Assembly (NCBI GenBank): GCA_024404915.1
Contig: JAKSPJ010000002.1
Span: 143,803 to 207,802 of the forward strand
DNA from: Oscillospiraceae bacterium
GTDB taxonomy: Bacteria > Bacillota > Clostridia > Oscillospirales > Ruminococcaceae
DNA length: 64,000 bases
Direction of reading: 5' to 3'
Within the stretch, counting starts at the first letter, position 1; the number at the start of each line of letters is the position of its first letter. Positions 45,834-55,800 of this stretch are shown piece by piece. The position numbers were made by a program, and so were the translations under genes. The notes under the pieces were generated by a model, which was not told the DNA's origin, did no database searches, and was given only the letters and a program-made list of their open reading frames with translations.

Positions 45834-46084
45834 TTGCCCCTCCTTCCTGCCGGATGACGGATTATGAAACACAGGATCTGTACAAAAGCGCAGGCTTGCA
45901 ATCACAATCTTCATACAGGCGATTCCGCACAGAAACTGTGCAGTGTTTCTTATAATCTTACCATGAAAGCCACCGAATGTCAAGTGCAGATTTGTGTGAG
46001 ATGAAAATCATCCGCAGGAAAAGCCAAAGCAACTATGCAGAATGTCAAAAAGAAAAAGAACGTCAAAAAAGTCACGGAAATCCC
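45834..46084. other. Intergenic, nothing recognised
   Basis: About 250 bases between the pseudouridine synthase and the rpmG promoter. I see no gene, terminator or structured element. Confidence 0.4.
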
Positions 46085-46113
46085 TTGACAAAACCTGAAA
46101 ATTATGATATGAT
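46085..46113 (+). promoter_or_regulatory. Promoter of the rpmG-secE-nusG-rplK-rplA block
   Basis: An exact TTGACA (46085-46090), 17 bases, TATGAT (46108-46113). The leader of about 155 bases precedes rpmG and carries a GGAGGTG ribosome site. Confidence 0.75.
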
Positions 46114-46272
46114 AATAGTACCTCTTTTCAGAGGCGTTTTTGTTGCGCCTGCATATAAGCTGCCTTTGTGCTTCGGCAGATATTTTATGCACCGGAAAAG
46201 AGGGAGGCAAACTTTCTTTCGCAGAGCAGAGTGTTTGCCTGCGAAAAAAAATAATACAGGAGGTGCCGACAA

Positions 46273-46422
46273 ATGCGCGTTAAGATTACACTTGCTTGCA
46301 CAGAGTGCAAAAACAGAAACTACGTTTCTAAGAAGAACAAGAAGAATGACCCGGACAGAATTGAAATGATGAAGCACTGCAGACACTGCAACAAGCACAC
46401 ACTGCATAAGGAAACAAAGTAA
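46273..46422 (+). CDS. rpmG: 50S ribosomal protein L33
   Basis: A 49-residue ribosomal protein beginning [12 protein letters not shown]. It is the zinc-binding form with C-T-E-C and C-R-H-C pairs. The ATG has GGAGGTG at 7-8 bases. Its position before secE and nusG is the common bacterial order. Confidence 0.95.
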   Translation: MRVKITLACTECKNRNYVSKKNKKNDPDRIEMMKHCRHCNKHTLHKETK

Positions 46423-46463
46423 GAATCCAACAATCGTTCTGATGGAACAGAAAGGACTCTACC

Positions 46464-46730
46464 ATGGCGAAGGATAAGGAGCTTGCTGTTTCCGAAAAGG
46501 AAAAGAAGTCAGCCAAGAAGAAGGATTCCGCCGCATCCAAGGGTGGCATCAAGAAGTGGTTCAAGGATCTGAGAAGTGAATTGAAAAAGGTTGTCTGGCC
46601 AACAAAGCAGGTTGTCATCAACAACAGCATCGTTGTTTTTGCAGCAATGCTTGGCTTTGCAGTCTACACCTTCCTGCTTGATAAGGGATTCCTTTGGCTC
46701 TTCCAGTTCGCAATCAGCGGCAAAAAGTAA
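46464..46730 (+). CDS. secE: Preprotein translocase subunit SecE
   Basis: An 88-residue protein with a Lys-rich cytoplasmic N-terminus and the SecE signature W-F-K-D-L-R-S-E-L-K-K-V-V-W-P (about 32-46), followed by one membrane helix (about 52-72). It clamps SecY in the Sec translocon. AAAGGA lies 7-8 bases before the ATG. Located between rpmG and nusG as usual. Confidence 0.95.
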   Translation: MAKDKELAVSEKEKKSAKKKDSAASKGGIKKWFKDLRSELKKVVWPTKQVVINNSIVVFAAMLGFAVYTFLLDKGFLWLFQFAISGKK

Positions 46731-46787
46731 TGATGCGAAGCACAGAAATGCTCCGTGCAAAATTAACACAGAAAGCAGGGATTTGTG

Positions 46788-47339
46788 ATGAACGAAAATG
46801 ATACCCCAAAAGCAGAGTGGTATGTGATTAGTACCTATTCCGGCTACGAGAATAAAGTTGCGCAGAGCATCACCACAAAGGCGGAGAATCAACAGCTGAC
46901 ACATAAAATTCTGGAGGTTTTGATTCCCACCGAAAAAGTGTGCGAGATTACAGACGGCAAAGAAAAGGAAATCACCCGTAAGGTGTATCCAGGCTATGTG
47001 CTCGTGCATATGATTCACGACGACGAGGTTGCATATCTGATCCGCAGTATCCGCGGTGTCACACGTTTCCTCGGAGGAGATCCGAATCAGGCTGCCACTA
47101 AGCCGATTCCGCTGACACCCAGCGAAATGGCTGCAATGGGAGTCAATCTCGGCGAAAGCGTTGAGATTAATCTCAGTGAAGGCGATACAGTCAAAATCGT
47201 CGGCACTGCAATGGATGGTTTGACAGGTATTGTTCAGAGCATCAACATTGAAGAGAAAACCTGTGAGGTTCTGGTTTCAATGTTTGGTCAGGAAACACCT
47301 ACAAAGCTTGACCTGAAAGACGTCAGCCGCCTGGATTAA
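46788..47339 (+). CDS. nusG: Transcription termination/antitermination factor NusG
   Basis: NusG binds RNA polymerase and modulates pausing and termination. The protein has 183 residues from the ATG at 46788; a GTG directly before it (46785) is an alternative. The NGN domain opens W-Y-V-I-S-T-Y-S-G-Y-E-N-K-V, has the Y-P-G-Y-V-L-V motif, and a C-terminal KOW domain begins E-G-D-T-V-K-I. It is followed after about 110 bases by rplK. Confidence 0.96.
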   Translation: MNENDTPKAEWYVISTYSGYENKVAQSITTKAENQQLTHKILEVLIPTEKVCEITDGKEKEITRKVYPGYVLVHMIHDDEVAYLIRSIRGVTRFLGGDPNQAATKPIPLTPSEMAAMGVNLGESVEINLSEGDTVKIVGTAMDGLTGIVQSINIEEKTCEVLVSMFGQETPTKLDLKDVSRLD

Positions 47340-47376
47340 GCCATTCACAACCAACTGACAGCCTGAAAGCGCTGTC

Positions 47377-47429
47377 GTGGGAGAGATATTTTTCTTCCCT
47401 GCGGAGAAGAGTATCCCGCCAAATACCAC
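47377..47429 (+). promoter_or_regulatory. Candidate L1-type regulatory RNA element upstream of rplK
   Basis: The segment opens GTGGGAG and closes with CCAC, with further stem-forming bases inside. The same GTGGGAG...ATTTTTC...CCAC layout recurs between rplK and rplA (47892-47942). Ribosomal protein L1 is known to repress its own operon by binding such mRNA sites; that it does so here is inference. Confidence 0.45.
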
Positions 47430-47450
47430 AATAAACGGAGGAAAGTTACC

Positions 47451-47876
47451 ATGGCACAGAAAGTAGTCGGCTTTATTAAGCTTCAGATTGCAGCAGGTAA
47501 AGCAACACCTGCACCGCCTGTCGGCCCTGCACTCGGTCAGCACGGCGTAAACATCATGGGCTTCTGTAAGGAGTTCAACGAGCGCACAAAGAATGACGCC
47601 GGTATGATTATCCCGGTTGTAATTACTGTTTATGCAGACCGTACCTTTACCTTTATCACAAAGACACCGCCTGCAGCTGTTCTGATTAAGAAGGCTTGCG
47701 GTATCGATAAGGCATCCGGTGTTCCGAACAAGAACAAGGTCGCAACAATTACAAAGGATCAGATTCAGAAAATTGCTGAGACAAAGATGCCTGACCTGAA
47801 TGCAGCAAATCTTGAGGCAGCAATGAGCATGATCGCAGGTACCGCTCGTTCCATGGGCGTTGTAGTTGCGGACTAA
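47451..47876 (+). CDS. rplK: 50S ribosomal protein L11
   Basis: A 141-residue ribosomal protein. The opening [29 protein letters not shown] is characteristic of the GTPase-centre protein. Standard length, with a GGAGGAAA site before the ATG. Confidence 0.97.
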   Translation: MAQKVVGFIKLQIAAGKATPAPPVGPALGQHGVNIMGFCKEFNERTKNDAGMIIPVVITVYADRTFTFITKTPPAAVLIKKACGIDKASGVPNKNKVATITKDQIQKIAETKMPDLNAANLEAAMSMIAGTARSMGVVVAD

Positions 47877-47891
47877 TCCGGGCATCCGCCC

Positions 47892-47942
47892 GTGGGAGGA
47901 AATTTTTCCGTCAGTCGGTGAAATTTGTCGCCGACACACCAC
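47892..47942 (+). promoter_or_regulatory. Candidate L1-type regulatory RNA element between rplK and rplA
   Basis: GTGGGAGGAAATTTTTCC begins the element and ACCAC closes it. An internal hairpin GTCGG-tgaaatttgt-CGCCGAC lies between. It resembles the copy at 47377-47429. Confidence 0.45.
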
Positions 47943-47970
47943 AGATTGATGATAAAGGAGTTTTACATAC

Positions 47971-48666
47971 ATGAAACACGGTAAGAAGTATGTCGAAAGC
48001 GCAAAGACGCTTGAAAAGGCAAAGCTCTACGAGCCGGCTGAAGCTCTGAGCACAGTTTGCCAGCTTGCAAAAGCAAAGTTTGATGAGACCGTTGAGGCTC
48101 ACATCCGCCTGGGTGTTGACTCTCGTCACGCTGACCAGCAGGTTCGTGGCGCAGTTGTTCTGCCGAACGGTACAGGTAAGACTGTCCGCATTCTCGTTTT
48201 CTGTAAGGAAGACAAGTATGAGGCAGCACAGGCAGCAGGCGCTGACTATGTTGGCGGTCTGGACTATGTTGATAAGATTCAGAAGGAAGGCTGGATGGAC
48301 TTTGATGTCGTCATCGCTTCCCCTGACATGATGGGCGTCGTTGGTCGTCTCGGTAAGGTGCTCGGACCTCGTGGTTTGATGCCGAACCCGAAGGCTGGCA
48401 CAGTTTCTCCTGACGTTGCTAAGGCAGTTCAGGAAGCTAAGGCTGGTAAGATCGAATACCGTCTCGACAAGTCCAACATCATTCACTGCCCAATCGGCAA
48501 GGTTTCCTTCGGTGCTGAGAAGCTGGAAGAAAACTTCAACACACTGCTGGAAGCAGTTGTAAAGGCAAAGCCGGCAGCAGCAAAGGGTACATACCTGCGT
48601 TCTGTTACTGTCGCATCCACAATGGGTGTTGGCGTTCCGGTTCTGTCCACAAAGTTTGGTGTCTGA
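47971..48666 (+). CDS. rplA: 50S ribosomal protein L1
   Basis: A 231-residue protein of the L1 stalk. It has the standard two-domain L1 sequence with the signature segment around [24 protein letters not shown] precedes the ATG. It ends the operon at a strong terminator; rplJ/rplL do not follow. Confidence 0.97.
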   Translation: MKHGKKYVESAKTLEKAKLYEPAEALSTVCQLAKAKFDETVEAHIRLGVDSRHADQQVRGAVVLPNGTGKTVRILVFCKEDKYEAAQAAGADYVGGLDYVDKIQKEGWMDFDVVIASPDMMGVVGRLGKVLGPRGLMPNPKAGTVSPDVAKAVQEAKAGKIEYRLDKSNIIHCPIGKVSFGAEKLEENFNTLLEAVVKAKPAAAKGTYLRSVTVASTMGVGVPVLSTKFGV

Positions 48667-48678
48667 TAGATACAATCA

Positions 48679-48712
48679 AAACAGGGAACGATTTTTCGTT
48701 CCCTGTTTCAAA
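48679..48712 (+). terminator. Terminator of rplA
   Basis: A 12-bp perfect stem (AAACAGGGAACG / CGTTCCCTGTTT) with a 6-base T-rich loop. The downstream T run is short. Confidence 0.82.
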
Positions 48713-48729
48713 TTATTTTAAAAAAATGC

Positions 48730-48758
48730 TTGACAAAATCCTGAAAATATGGTATAAT
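48730..48758 (+). promoter_or_regulatory. Promoter of the tRNA-Lys gene
   Basis: An exact TTGACA (48730-48735), 17 bases, exact TATAAT (48753-48758) with a TGG extension before the -10. Confidence 0.85.
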
Positions 48759-48772
48759 ATATTTCGTGATAT

Positions 48773-48845
48773 GAGAAATTAGCTCAGTTGGCAGAGCATC
48801 TCCCTTTTAAGGAGAGGGTCGAGGGTTCGAACCCCTCATTTCTCA
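48773..48845 (+). tRNA. tRNA-Lys (anticodon TTT)
   Basis: A 73-base tRNA with acceptor stem GAGAAAT/ATTTCTC, D-arm AGCTCAGTTGGCAGAGC, anticodon stem TCTCC/GGAGA with loop CTTTTAA (anticodon TTT), and T-arm GAGGG-TTCGAAC-CCCTC. The CCA end is not encoded. Its last 44 bases are the left attachment site of the following island; integration keeps the tRNA intact. Confidence 0.96.
48802..48845 (+). repeat. Left attachment repeat (attL) within tRNA-Lys
   Basis: 44 bases starting CCCTTTTAAGGAG and ending CATTTCTCA, identical to 63798-63841. Confidence 0.95.
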
Positions 48846-48917
48846 CTCATGAATATTTCGTAAATACGCTGTTTTTCGATATTCAGAGGACAGCGTATTT
48901 TCTTTGGGACACTGTTT

Positions 48918-48939
48918 GAGGGCTCTATGAGGGCTCTAT
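48918..48939. repeat. Two tandem 11-bp repeats (GAGGGCTCTAT) near attL
   Basis: Copies lie at 48918-48928 and 48929-48939. The same unit occurs three times near attR. Direct repeats just inside both ends are typical of integrase arm-binding sites. Confidence 0.8.
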
Positions 48940-48987
48940 ACGCAAAAAGAGGAATTCGCCGGTTGGGGTGAATTCCTCTTTTCTTGC

Positions 48988-50220
48988 TTATTCTGCCTTT
49001 CTATTTTTATTGTCGGATGCCTCATCAGGCTTCTTATGCTGAGAAATAAGCATAGCCTGCAATGCATTGGCTGCTTCTGTGTCCGCGTCCTTGATCGCGT
49101 GGAGATAGCGCTGTGTCGTTGCGAGATTGCTGTGACCGAGCCGCGACTTCACCTGTTGAAGGTTCACACCGGAGTACAGCAGCAGGGTTGCGGAAGTGTG
49201 CCGCAGACAGTGGAACTTGCGGACTTTGAAGCCGTTGCGCTTCAAAAACTTCCTGAACTGCTTGGACGGCGTCTGATTGTGCATGACGGTGCCGTCCCAT
49301 TGCGTGAACATCCAGCCCTCATCGTGCCAGGCTGTACCAAGCTCCTCTGCAATATGCTGCTTTTCCTCTTTCAGGAGTTGGATCAGAGCGGAGACCTCCG
49401 GCGTAATAGATACGATGCGGACATCGTAGTCCTTCGGCGGTTTGGTTGCAGTCGGCTTGCCGCGCAGCTTGTATGCGGACCGCTGAAACAGAACCTTGTG
49501 ATTCTCGCAGTCGGCATCTGCGAATTTCAGAGCGACCAGTTCGCCCAGACGAGCGCCGGAGATGATTGCAAGCTGAATACAGACCTGGAATTGCAGCGGT
49601 TCATTCTGCAAGGCATCAACGATTGCCGTTGCTTCCTGTTTGCTGAAGATCTCCACTGCCGGCTGCACGACCTTCGGCAGCGTCAGCTTCTTGGAATCTG
49701 CCGGACTGCTGGGGATGATACCGAGCTTGACCGCCTGCCGCATGATGCTTTGCAAGCAGACCAGTTTCCGCTGTACGGTCGATGCTGCGGGCATCTTTCC
49801 GTTTGGCTTGGGCGTTTCGGCGATCATCTGCACAAAGCGCTGCACATGGACGGGCTTGATCTCCGAGAGCTTCATATGACCGAGCGCCGGAATAATGAGC
49901 TTGTTGATATAATCAGTGTACGCTTCCAGAGTGCGAGGTGCAAGCGAATTCTTTACCAAATCGAGATACATTCCGCAGAACTTGGACAGTTTCATGTCCT
50001 GCTCCGAGCAGACCTCGCCTTGCTGGCAGCGGTTCTCAAAGTCAGCCGCAACCTTCTGCAATTCTTTCTGGATGCGCTTCTCCGTCCAGCCCTCCGGCAC
50101 TTTCCAAGTGGTTTCAAAAGGTTTCAGCTTGTGACCTTCGTCATCATATCCGCGATAGACACGGATTCGGTAGGAGATAATCTCGCCCTGCTTGTTCTTT
50201 CTCGGTTCGATTCGTGCCAT
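48988..50220 (-). CDS. int: Tyrosine-type site-specific integrase
   Basis: This is the recombinase for integration into tRNA-Lys. The protein has 410 residues: an N-terminal arm-binding domain (about 1-65), a SAM-like core-binding domain (about 75-165) and a catalytic domain. All catalytic residues are present: R224 (S-G-A-R-L-G-E-L), H337 and R340 (H-C-L-R-H), H363 (L-G-H-S) and Y372. The ATG has AAGGAG upstream. It reads toward the tRNA, with its 3' end about 140 bases from attL, and follows the XRE regulator after 21 bases. Confidence 0.95.
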   Translation of the reverse strand: MARIEPRKNKQGEIISYRIRVYRGYDDEGHKLKPFETTWKVPEGWTEKRIQKELQKVAADFENRCQQGEVCSEQDMKLSKFCGMYLDLVKNSLAPRTLEAYTDYINKLIIPALGHMKLSEIKPVHVQRFVQMIAETPKPNGKMPAASTVQRKLVCLQSIMRQAVKLGIIPSSPADSKKLTLPKVVQPAVEIFSKQEATAIVDALQNEPLQFQVCIQLAIISGARLGELVALKFADADCENHKVLFQRSAYKLRGKPTATKPPKDYDVRIVSITPEVSALIQLLKEEKQHIAEELGTAWHDEGWMFTQWDGTVMHNQTPSKQFRKFLKRNGFKVRKFHCLRHTSATLLLYSGVNLQQVKSRLGHSNLATTQRYLHAIKDADTEAANALQAMLISQHKKPDEASDNKNRKAE

Positions 50221-50241
50221 GTTCAGTCCGCTCCTTTCGAT

Positions 50242-51150
50242 TCAACCATTATTATCAGACTGCATCGAATCCTCCGATTCATCTGATTCAGAACGATTCT
50301 TAACGCTGTGAATTCGTTCCATTACATCTTTTCCGTTGACTTTTAGGATCTCTTCACAGATTTTGCCAAACACTTCCTCTGTTGCATCATTTAGATACTC
50401 GCCGCGCTGAAACAGCTCTTGTTCGAGCCTGCGCATTCTTTCAACAACAGACCTTTCCAGACTTGTTCGCATCAGATTGGACAAATCCATTTGCAGCCCG
50501 GCGTATTCCTTGCTTTGCGCGTAATAGATTAAACGCTGTTTCTCATCATCAGAATCTGGCTCTTTGAACTGTGTTTCATAGTACAGAATCAAGGTAACAT
50601 CAAAGTAAAGTGCAAACTTTTCTAATTCATCCGATAATCCAAGTCGCCGGGCCTCTGCAAAATCATACTCATCTGCATCCAGCAGTGATAAGGGCAGATC
50701 GGTATTCATTTCTTTGTTATACTTTTGCAGCAGCTTTGATCGCAGCGTGTAGATTTTCATGACATGGTCATGCGCTTTAATGGCATTTATCAGCATTCCC
50801 GGAGAGATATACTGAATAATCATATTCAGAAGGTACTCCGTTTCGGGAAACATCGGATTACCGATCAATTCCCAGATATGCTCTATCGTTTCCTGCGATA
50901 ATCCGGTTACGCCGCTTGCGGCCTGAATGTTGTAATCAGGTGTGCGAACATTTTTTAGTCCAAGAAGATAATCGGCGGAAACCTCAAAAAAGACAGCCAT
51001 ACGCTCGATGATCTCCAAATCCGGACGGCGGGCGCCGTTTTCATATCGCCCGTAGGTCTGCTGTGTAATGCCGATTCCCTCTGCGACTTCCCGTTGTGAA
51101 CGCTCTCCGCGCAGTTCTCTGACTCGTTCTGTGAATATGCTGATGTCCAT
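50242..51150 (-). CDS. XRE-family repressor of the island
   Basis: A 302-residue protein starting at the ATG at 51150, which has GGAGGT 8-9 bases upstream. A phage-repressor-like helix-turn-helix occupies about residues 4-65 (R-E-L-R-G-E-R-S-Q-R-E-V-A-E-G-I-G-I-T-Q-Q-T-Y-G-R-Y-E-N-G). The long C-terminal part is helical, acidic and unrecognised. It heads the repressor-integrase unit and faces the small rightward genes, so it probably controls the divergent switch at 51151-51247. Confidence 0.85.
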   Translation of the reverse strand: MDISIFTERVRELRGERSQREVAEGIGITQQTYGRYENGARRPDLEIIERMAVFFEVSADYLLGLKNVRTPDYNIQAASGVTGLSQETIEHIWELIGNPMFPETEYLLNMIIQYISPGMLINAIKAHDHVMKIYTLRSKLLQKYNKEMNTDLPLSLLDADEYDFAEARRLGLSDELEKFALYFDVTLILYYETQFKEPDSDDEKQRLIYYAQSKEYAGLQMDLSNLMRTSLERSVVERMRRLEQELFQRGEYLNDATEEVFGKICEEILKVNGKDVMERIHSVKNRSESDESEDSMQSDNNG

Positions 51151-51247
51151 TTGGCGTAAACCTCCGTTCGCAAATTCCAAATGTGTATCATTGGCGGAAC
51201 CACTTGACAAATTATATTTGGCGTAGTACAATGGTATTATCGCCAAT
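51151..51247. promoter_or_regulatory. Divergent promoter/operator switch of the island
   Basis: Rightward promoter: TTGACA (51204-51209), 17 bases, TACAAT (51227-51232). On the minus strand a TATAAT lies at 51211-51216, with a weak TAATAC -35 at 51234-51239. The hexamer TTGGCG occurs at 51151, 51191 and 51218, and inverted (CGCCAA) at 51241-51246, so copies overlap both promoters. Probable operators for the XRE protein. Confidence 0.6.
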
Positions 51248-51347
51248 CATCACTATTGTCATTATAGCAGATTGTGATTGGTTTGTCAAGGGGGTGAAGC
51301 AGATAATTTTCAGAAGCTTTGCGGAACCATAGGAAGGGGGAACAACA

Positions 51348-51542
51348 ATGAAGAAGGCAAATCAGGACATTCGTGACTATGCAGCACAGAAAGGGGTGTA
51401 TTTCTGGGAGATTGCAATGCAGCTCGGCATCTCCGAGCCGACAATTACCCGCTGGATGCGCGTTGAACTGCCGGAGGACAAGCGCCGGGAGATCAGGCAG
51501 ATCATCGACAAAATTACAGACAGCAAGTCGAGCAATCCCTGA
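51348..51542 (+). CDS. Small DNA-binding protein (helix-turn-helix)
   Basis: A 64-residue protein with a clear helix-turn-helix: W-E-I-A-M-Q-L-G-I-S-E-P-T-I-T-R-W-M-R (about 20-38). Similar short regulators sit at the start of the rightward operon in many integrative elements of Firmicutes. The ATG has AAGGGGG upstream, and the leftmost rightward promoter serves it. Confidence 0.8.
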   Translation: MKKANQDIRDYAAQKGVYFWEIAMQLGISEPTITRWMRVELPEDKRREIRQIIDKITDSKSSNP

Positions 51543-51613
51543 ATGTCCTCAAAGAAGCAGAAGTGGATGTAACAGCTGTTTGATACAGCGCCGAGAGAAA
51601 GAGAGGTAATTAC

Positions 51614-51874
51614 ATGAACATGATGCTGAATCAGAACAACAATGTTCCCGTTATGAAAGGGATTATCGAATGCGCCGAGATCTTCGGCATCAGCCGGCAT
51701 TACTGCCGTCAGCTCGCTCTGACCGGCGCGGTCAAAGCGGTGCGCGTCGGGCGCGGCAAAATCCTTATCAATGTGCAGAGTATGGCGGACTTTTTCAACC
51801 AGTCTTCTATTCCGGAGCCGGAGAAGGACGCCCTGAAACAGGGCGTCATCCGTCCGATTCCGGTCAAGATTTGA
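51614..51874 (+). CDS. Excisionase-like helix-turn-helix protein
   Basis: An 86-residue protein with a MerR/excisionase-type winged helix: I-I-E-C-A-E-I-F-G-I-S-R-H-Y-C-R-Q-L and then V-R-V-G-R-G-K-I-L-I-N (about 17-55). In related elements a protein of this size and place acts as the recombination directionality factor. That role here is inferred. AGAGAGG precedes the ATG. Confidence 0.75.
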   Translation: MNMMLNQNNNVPVMKGIIECAEIFGISRHYCRQLALTGAVKAVRVGRGKILINVQSMADFFNQSSIPEPEKDALKQGVIRPIPVKI

Positions 51875-51889
51875 GAAAGGAGGGCGAAC

Positions 51890-52234
51890 ATGACAGATCA
51901 GAAGGAACCCATTGCACAGAACACCGCAGCGGAACCGGCTCCGCTGGAACAGCTCTCCCAGATGCAGCTTGAAATGCTGCGGATGCTCGATCCGACCTTT
52001 CTCGCAACGATCTCGATGAAAGAGCTGTACGAGCGGATCTTTCAGCGCAAGCCGCCGATCATTGACGGGCTGCTGAATGCCGGTACTTATCTGTTCGTCG
52101 GTGCGCCGAAGCTCGGCAAGAGCTTCTTTATGCGCTGCGCAACCGTCTGTCAGCGAAACGAAGGTATGAGCATGATCTGGAACAGCAACTCAGGCAGGCG
52201 GAGGAAACGAATGCGCCGAATTTCCGGGTACTGA
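51890..52234 (+). pseudogene. Truncated RepA-like AAA ATPase
   Basis: The 114-residue frame opens like the AAA/RecA-type ATPases of mobile elements: I-S-M-K-E-L-Y-E-R, P-P-I-I-D-G-L-L-N-A-G-T-Y-L-F-V-G-A-P and a Walker A variant G-A-P-K-L-G-K-S-F-F-M (about 71-81). The relatives are several hundred residues long. Here homology stops right after Walker A and the frame ends in unrelated Arg-rich sequence, so most of the domain has been deleted. The junction is near 52130, where a second frame from another gene begins. Confidence 0.75.
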
Positions 52235-52695
52235 AAATGATGAGGCTTTATATCATTGCTTTTTCAAAAGGGTATTTGCCGATTTGCCGAAAGGATCCCG
52301 CTCGTGTACTGACATGGAAGAACGATGCCGAGCTTGACCGGCTGACCGCGTTGAACGAGAAGATCAACCAAGGCGCGACGCTTGACTCGCTCCGTGCAGA
52401 TATGGCGAAAAAGGAAAAGGCGGTTCGGGAAATCGAGCAGACGATTGAAGGCAGCAACATTTCTGATCCGGAAGTTGCCGCAAAGATGAATATCGCGCTG
52501 CAATTTGCGAAACAGGAATTACAAGAAGCTGCCGATTGGGTAACGACTGCCGAGCAGGTTCTCGGCGGGACTTTCTTACAGCAGATCGGAGAACTTGAAA
52601 AGCAGCGCCGGGAATCCGTTTATCTGGAGAACGGTACCAAGTTTGCAGAGGGTGAGGATTACGGAAAGAGTATCTACAAGCCGCGGCGGAGATAA
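52123..52695 (+). pseudogene. 3' remnant of an unidentified coiled-coil protein gene
   Basis: A frame open from about 52123 without a credible start encodes L-R-N-R-L-S-A-K-R-R-Y-E-H-D-L-E-Q-Q and continues through the ATG at 52237 to 52695. It is helical and rich in Glu, Lys and Gln. It may be the tail of a mobilisation or relaxase-type protein, but I cannot name it. With the truncated ATPase it marks an internal deletion of the element's replication/mobility genes. Confidence 0.55.
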
Positions 52696-52843
52696 ATCTA
52701 AACTTGACAATAAGGGTATAACGAAATGGGAACCGGCGCTTGTCGGTTCCCATTACTTAATAATGTGATAACGGTTCAAAAAGATCAATGATGGAGATTG
52801 CGATTTATTCGCGGTTTCTGCTTAAACTATCATAATGGTGTCA

Positions 52844-55800
52844 TTAATAATATTCCTCTCCATAAAGTCGTTCTTCCCAAGAATCAGCATCATATCTTCT
52901 AAAGAGTTCATCATATATTTCAGCTGTTTTAGGCCATTTCAATCGCAGCTTGTCCGCAATACATTTGAAGTTTGAAGCCATCTTATATTCTGACTCTCCA
53001 TATGTTACAGTGTAAACTCCTCTTTGATTGAATGTGGTTATTATATATGAATTTATCAACTGATTATTACCATATTCTTCTATCATATCTCTTACTGCTT
53101 CATGCGGCATGATTTCATCCGTACCTATTGGAGAATATGCAAATAGTCTGCCAAGTTCACTATAAAACATATCCCCCTGTTTTTGCTTTTCTAGACGGAA
53201 TTGAAATACTTCGATCCATTTTTTCAGTATGTTTCGATCAATGGAACCATCTATTTCTCCGGGACAAAAATGTATTGCATCATATAAACGGCGGTACCTC
53301 ATGCGGTCACTATCATCATAATTAAATGCTTTGGATAATATAGCTACAAAAAGTCGAGCGTCCTTTCTTATATGTCGCTGTGCATATTTTGCATGATCCC
53401 ATCCTATATCAAATATATGTGCTAATTCGATCTTTATCAGGCGGGAACATTGTTCATCAGTAATAACTTCACATTCTAAATATGAAACCACCTCGTCAAT
53501 TTCGTACTTAGTCATATTATCGTTATAACATTCTTTATCATCGACTAAGCATAGGGTTGTTTCCAGATATTCCATTAATTGATTAGTTGTTATTTGGCTT
53601 TTGAAATGGTTTATGATTTGTAACGCTTTCTTCCCAAGCTTATATTCAAACAGCTTTGGCATGATACGATCGATTATATCTGGTGAAGAGAGATTTACTA
53701 TCTCAAAAGAAGATTTCCAATACCCTTTTTGTATATCAGGCGGCAGTTGAGCTAGCATCTCTAAGAAGTTATGATCAACTAGTGGTATCTGTAATACATT
53801 ATAATACAGTTTACAACTTGAATCATACCCTCCCGTCATTTTCGAGGCATCTGCAAAATTGTCTTTTGTTTCATTAAAATAGCACCATCGTATATAATCT
53901 GCTATAACTTCTCCAATTTCAGAAACGGTTAACATTTTCTTCAGAGTTCCTTCGTTGTATTTGCCATCAGAATAAAACTCTGCGATCATATAACCTATAC
54001 CATAGAGCTTAGTCTTATCCACCTTCTGAAGAAAACACGCTAAATCAATCCTCTCTTTTTTGAATTGTGCAAATTCTTCTTGCAGTATTCTTTTCCGTTT
54101 CTTCTGATTCATAGAATAGTAACCATCGCGTCCTTTTTCGCTATATGGTATAGGATCAAAGAGAGGAAACCTACTAGTCCTCGTTAAATATAAATACTTG
54201 TAAGAAGGGACATCAAAGGCAATCGATTTGCAGAATATTTCAATTCGAGCAATGCGATTTTCATTAGCTGACCGGTTCGCATCTTTGAAAAAACGATGAT
54301 CATAAATGATTTCTCTTAATCCATATTGTATACGCTCTCGATCTGTATCCTGCATTTTTTTAAGATCAGTCATCAATGTATCAAAGGCAGCATCCAGCAT
54401 TGAATCAGTAATATGCGGAAAGAGTTGGAGCATTTTCAGCCACTTCTCAATATTGCTGTTTATCTTCGCAAACAACTGGTTATAAATAGCAAGTCGTTGT
54501 TGATTAATCTCCGCCCACGATAATTCCTTGACTCTAATATCATCATCTTCTCGATAAGAGAACTCTTGAACAGGTAAGATCGAAATACTGGTTCTGTATG
54601 GTAACTGCTCAAATAGAATATTCCAAAGATAGCTGTATTTCTCAAGCCCTTCTTCTGCCAAGTATATTTTTTCATCAACTGAAACTGCTGCATTGTTGTA
54701 ATAGATACAAAAAATCTTCAAAACTGTTTCACGTGGATTGTTTCCGGACAAACAATTTTCAACACAATCACCTAATTCCATCAGCCACCTAATGGCACAA
54801 ATCGCATATTGTCTGCTCCCCAATAGCATTTCGGCTGCCCAGAGAATCTGACAATAATTTGAGCCTCCCCAGGAGATAGAGCTTTCTTTTTCTGCAAAAA
54901 GTTCAAGCAGACCAGACTTATCATGCAATCCGGATTGAAGTAGAGAAAATACTGCTTTCGGTGAAGCTTCACACAAGCCTTGTATGTGGTTGGCAATACT
55001 ATTCCATTCATCAGGACAGTTTACATCTGACAATATTTCATTAACACATCGATCTACAGCTGACTGTTTTTGATTGTATATCGCAAGGAAGATCAATGAT
55101 CTTATTATTCCTCTTTTTAGCAAGCCACTAAAAGTATTTGTTTTGTCTGATATAATAGGCTTGATCATTGATAGAAATTGTTCCAAAAGTGCTTCAGAAA
55201 AACTATCCTTCACCTCAAACCACGCAAGTTCAGGGTAAGTAATTTCATAACTAACTTGATCGTGATAGCGCTTTTTCAGAATTAACGGCATTTCACCATT
55301 TGTATATTTTTCAAGATACTCCATTAATTCTGAAAACGGCTTTTTCGAAACAATTTCTAGTACTTGTTTATCGCCATCAGATTGACACCAGCTTCCTATT
55401 AAGATACCGCATAAGACTGCAATATGCTTGTCCTGTGCCCATGCTGGTGATTCTAAGTCACCTTGATATAGTTCTTTTTTTAGAAAATAATAAATACCGT
55501 TCGTTTTCTTTATGAGTGCATAGGAGTCTTTATAGTTGTTTTTTTGCAACTTCGCATTTAAAAAGCTTTTTGTCCTGCGGCGTAATTCTAGACCTTTTAT
55601 ATGGTGCTCTTGTGCTCCATGAATGAAAATATTAAGATTTCCATGCAAAGCAGGAATTTGAGCTGCATCAAAGTAGGGTATGACGATACAGTCAACAAAT
55701 CTGTTTTTGGCTGTAATCCAGCTTTCTTCATCTCGAATAATAAAGATTGGCTTTTCAGGTTTTAATGAATGAATTTGATTCAGAATACAATACATTGTTT

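Noticed and set aside
54726..54741. parS-like site (TGTTTCACGTGGATTG)
   Set aside because: Only 12 of 16 bases match the consensus palindrome, and it lies inside the SMEK gene on the island, far from parAB.
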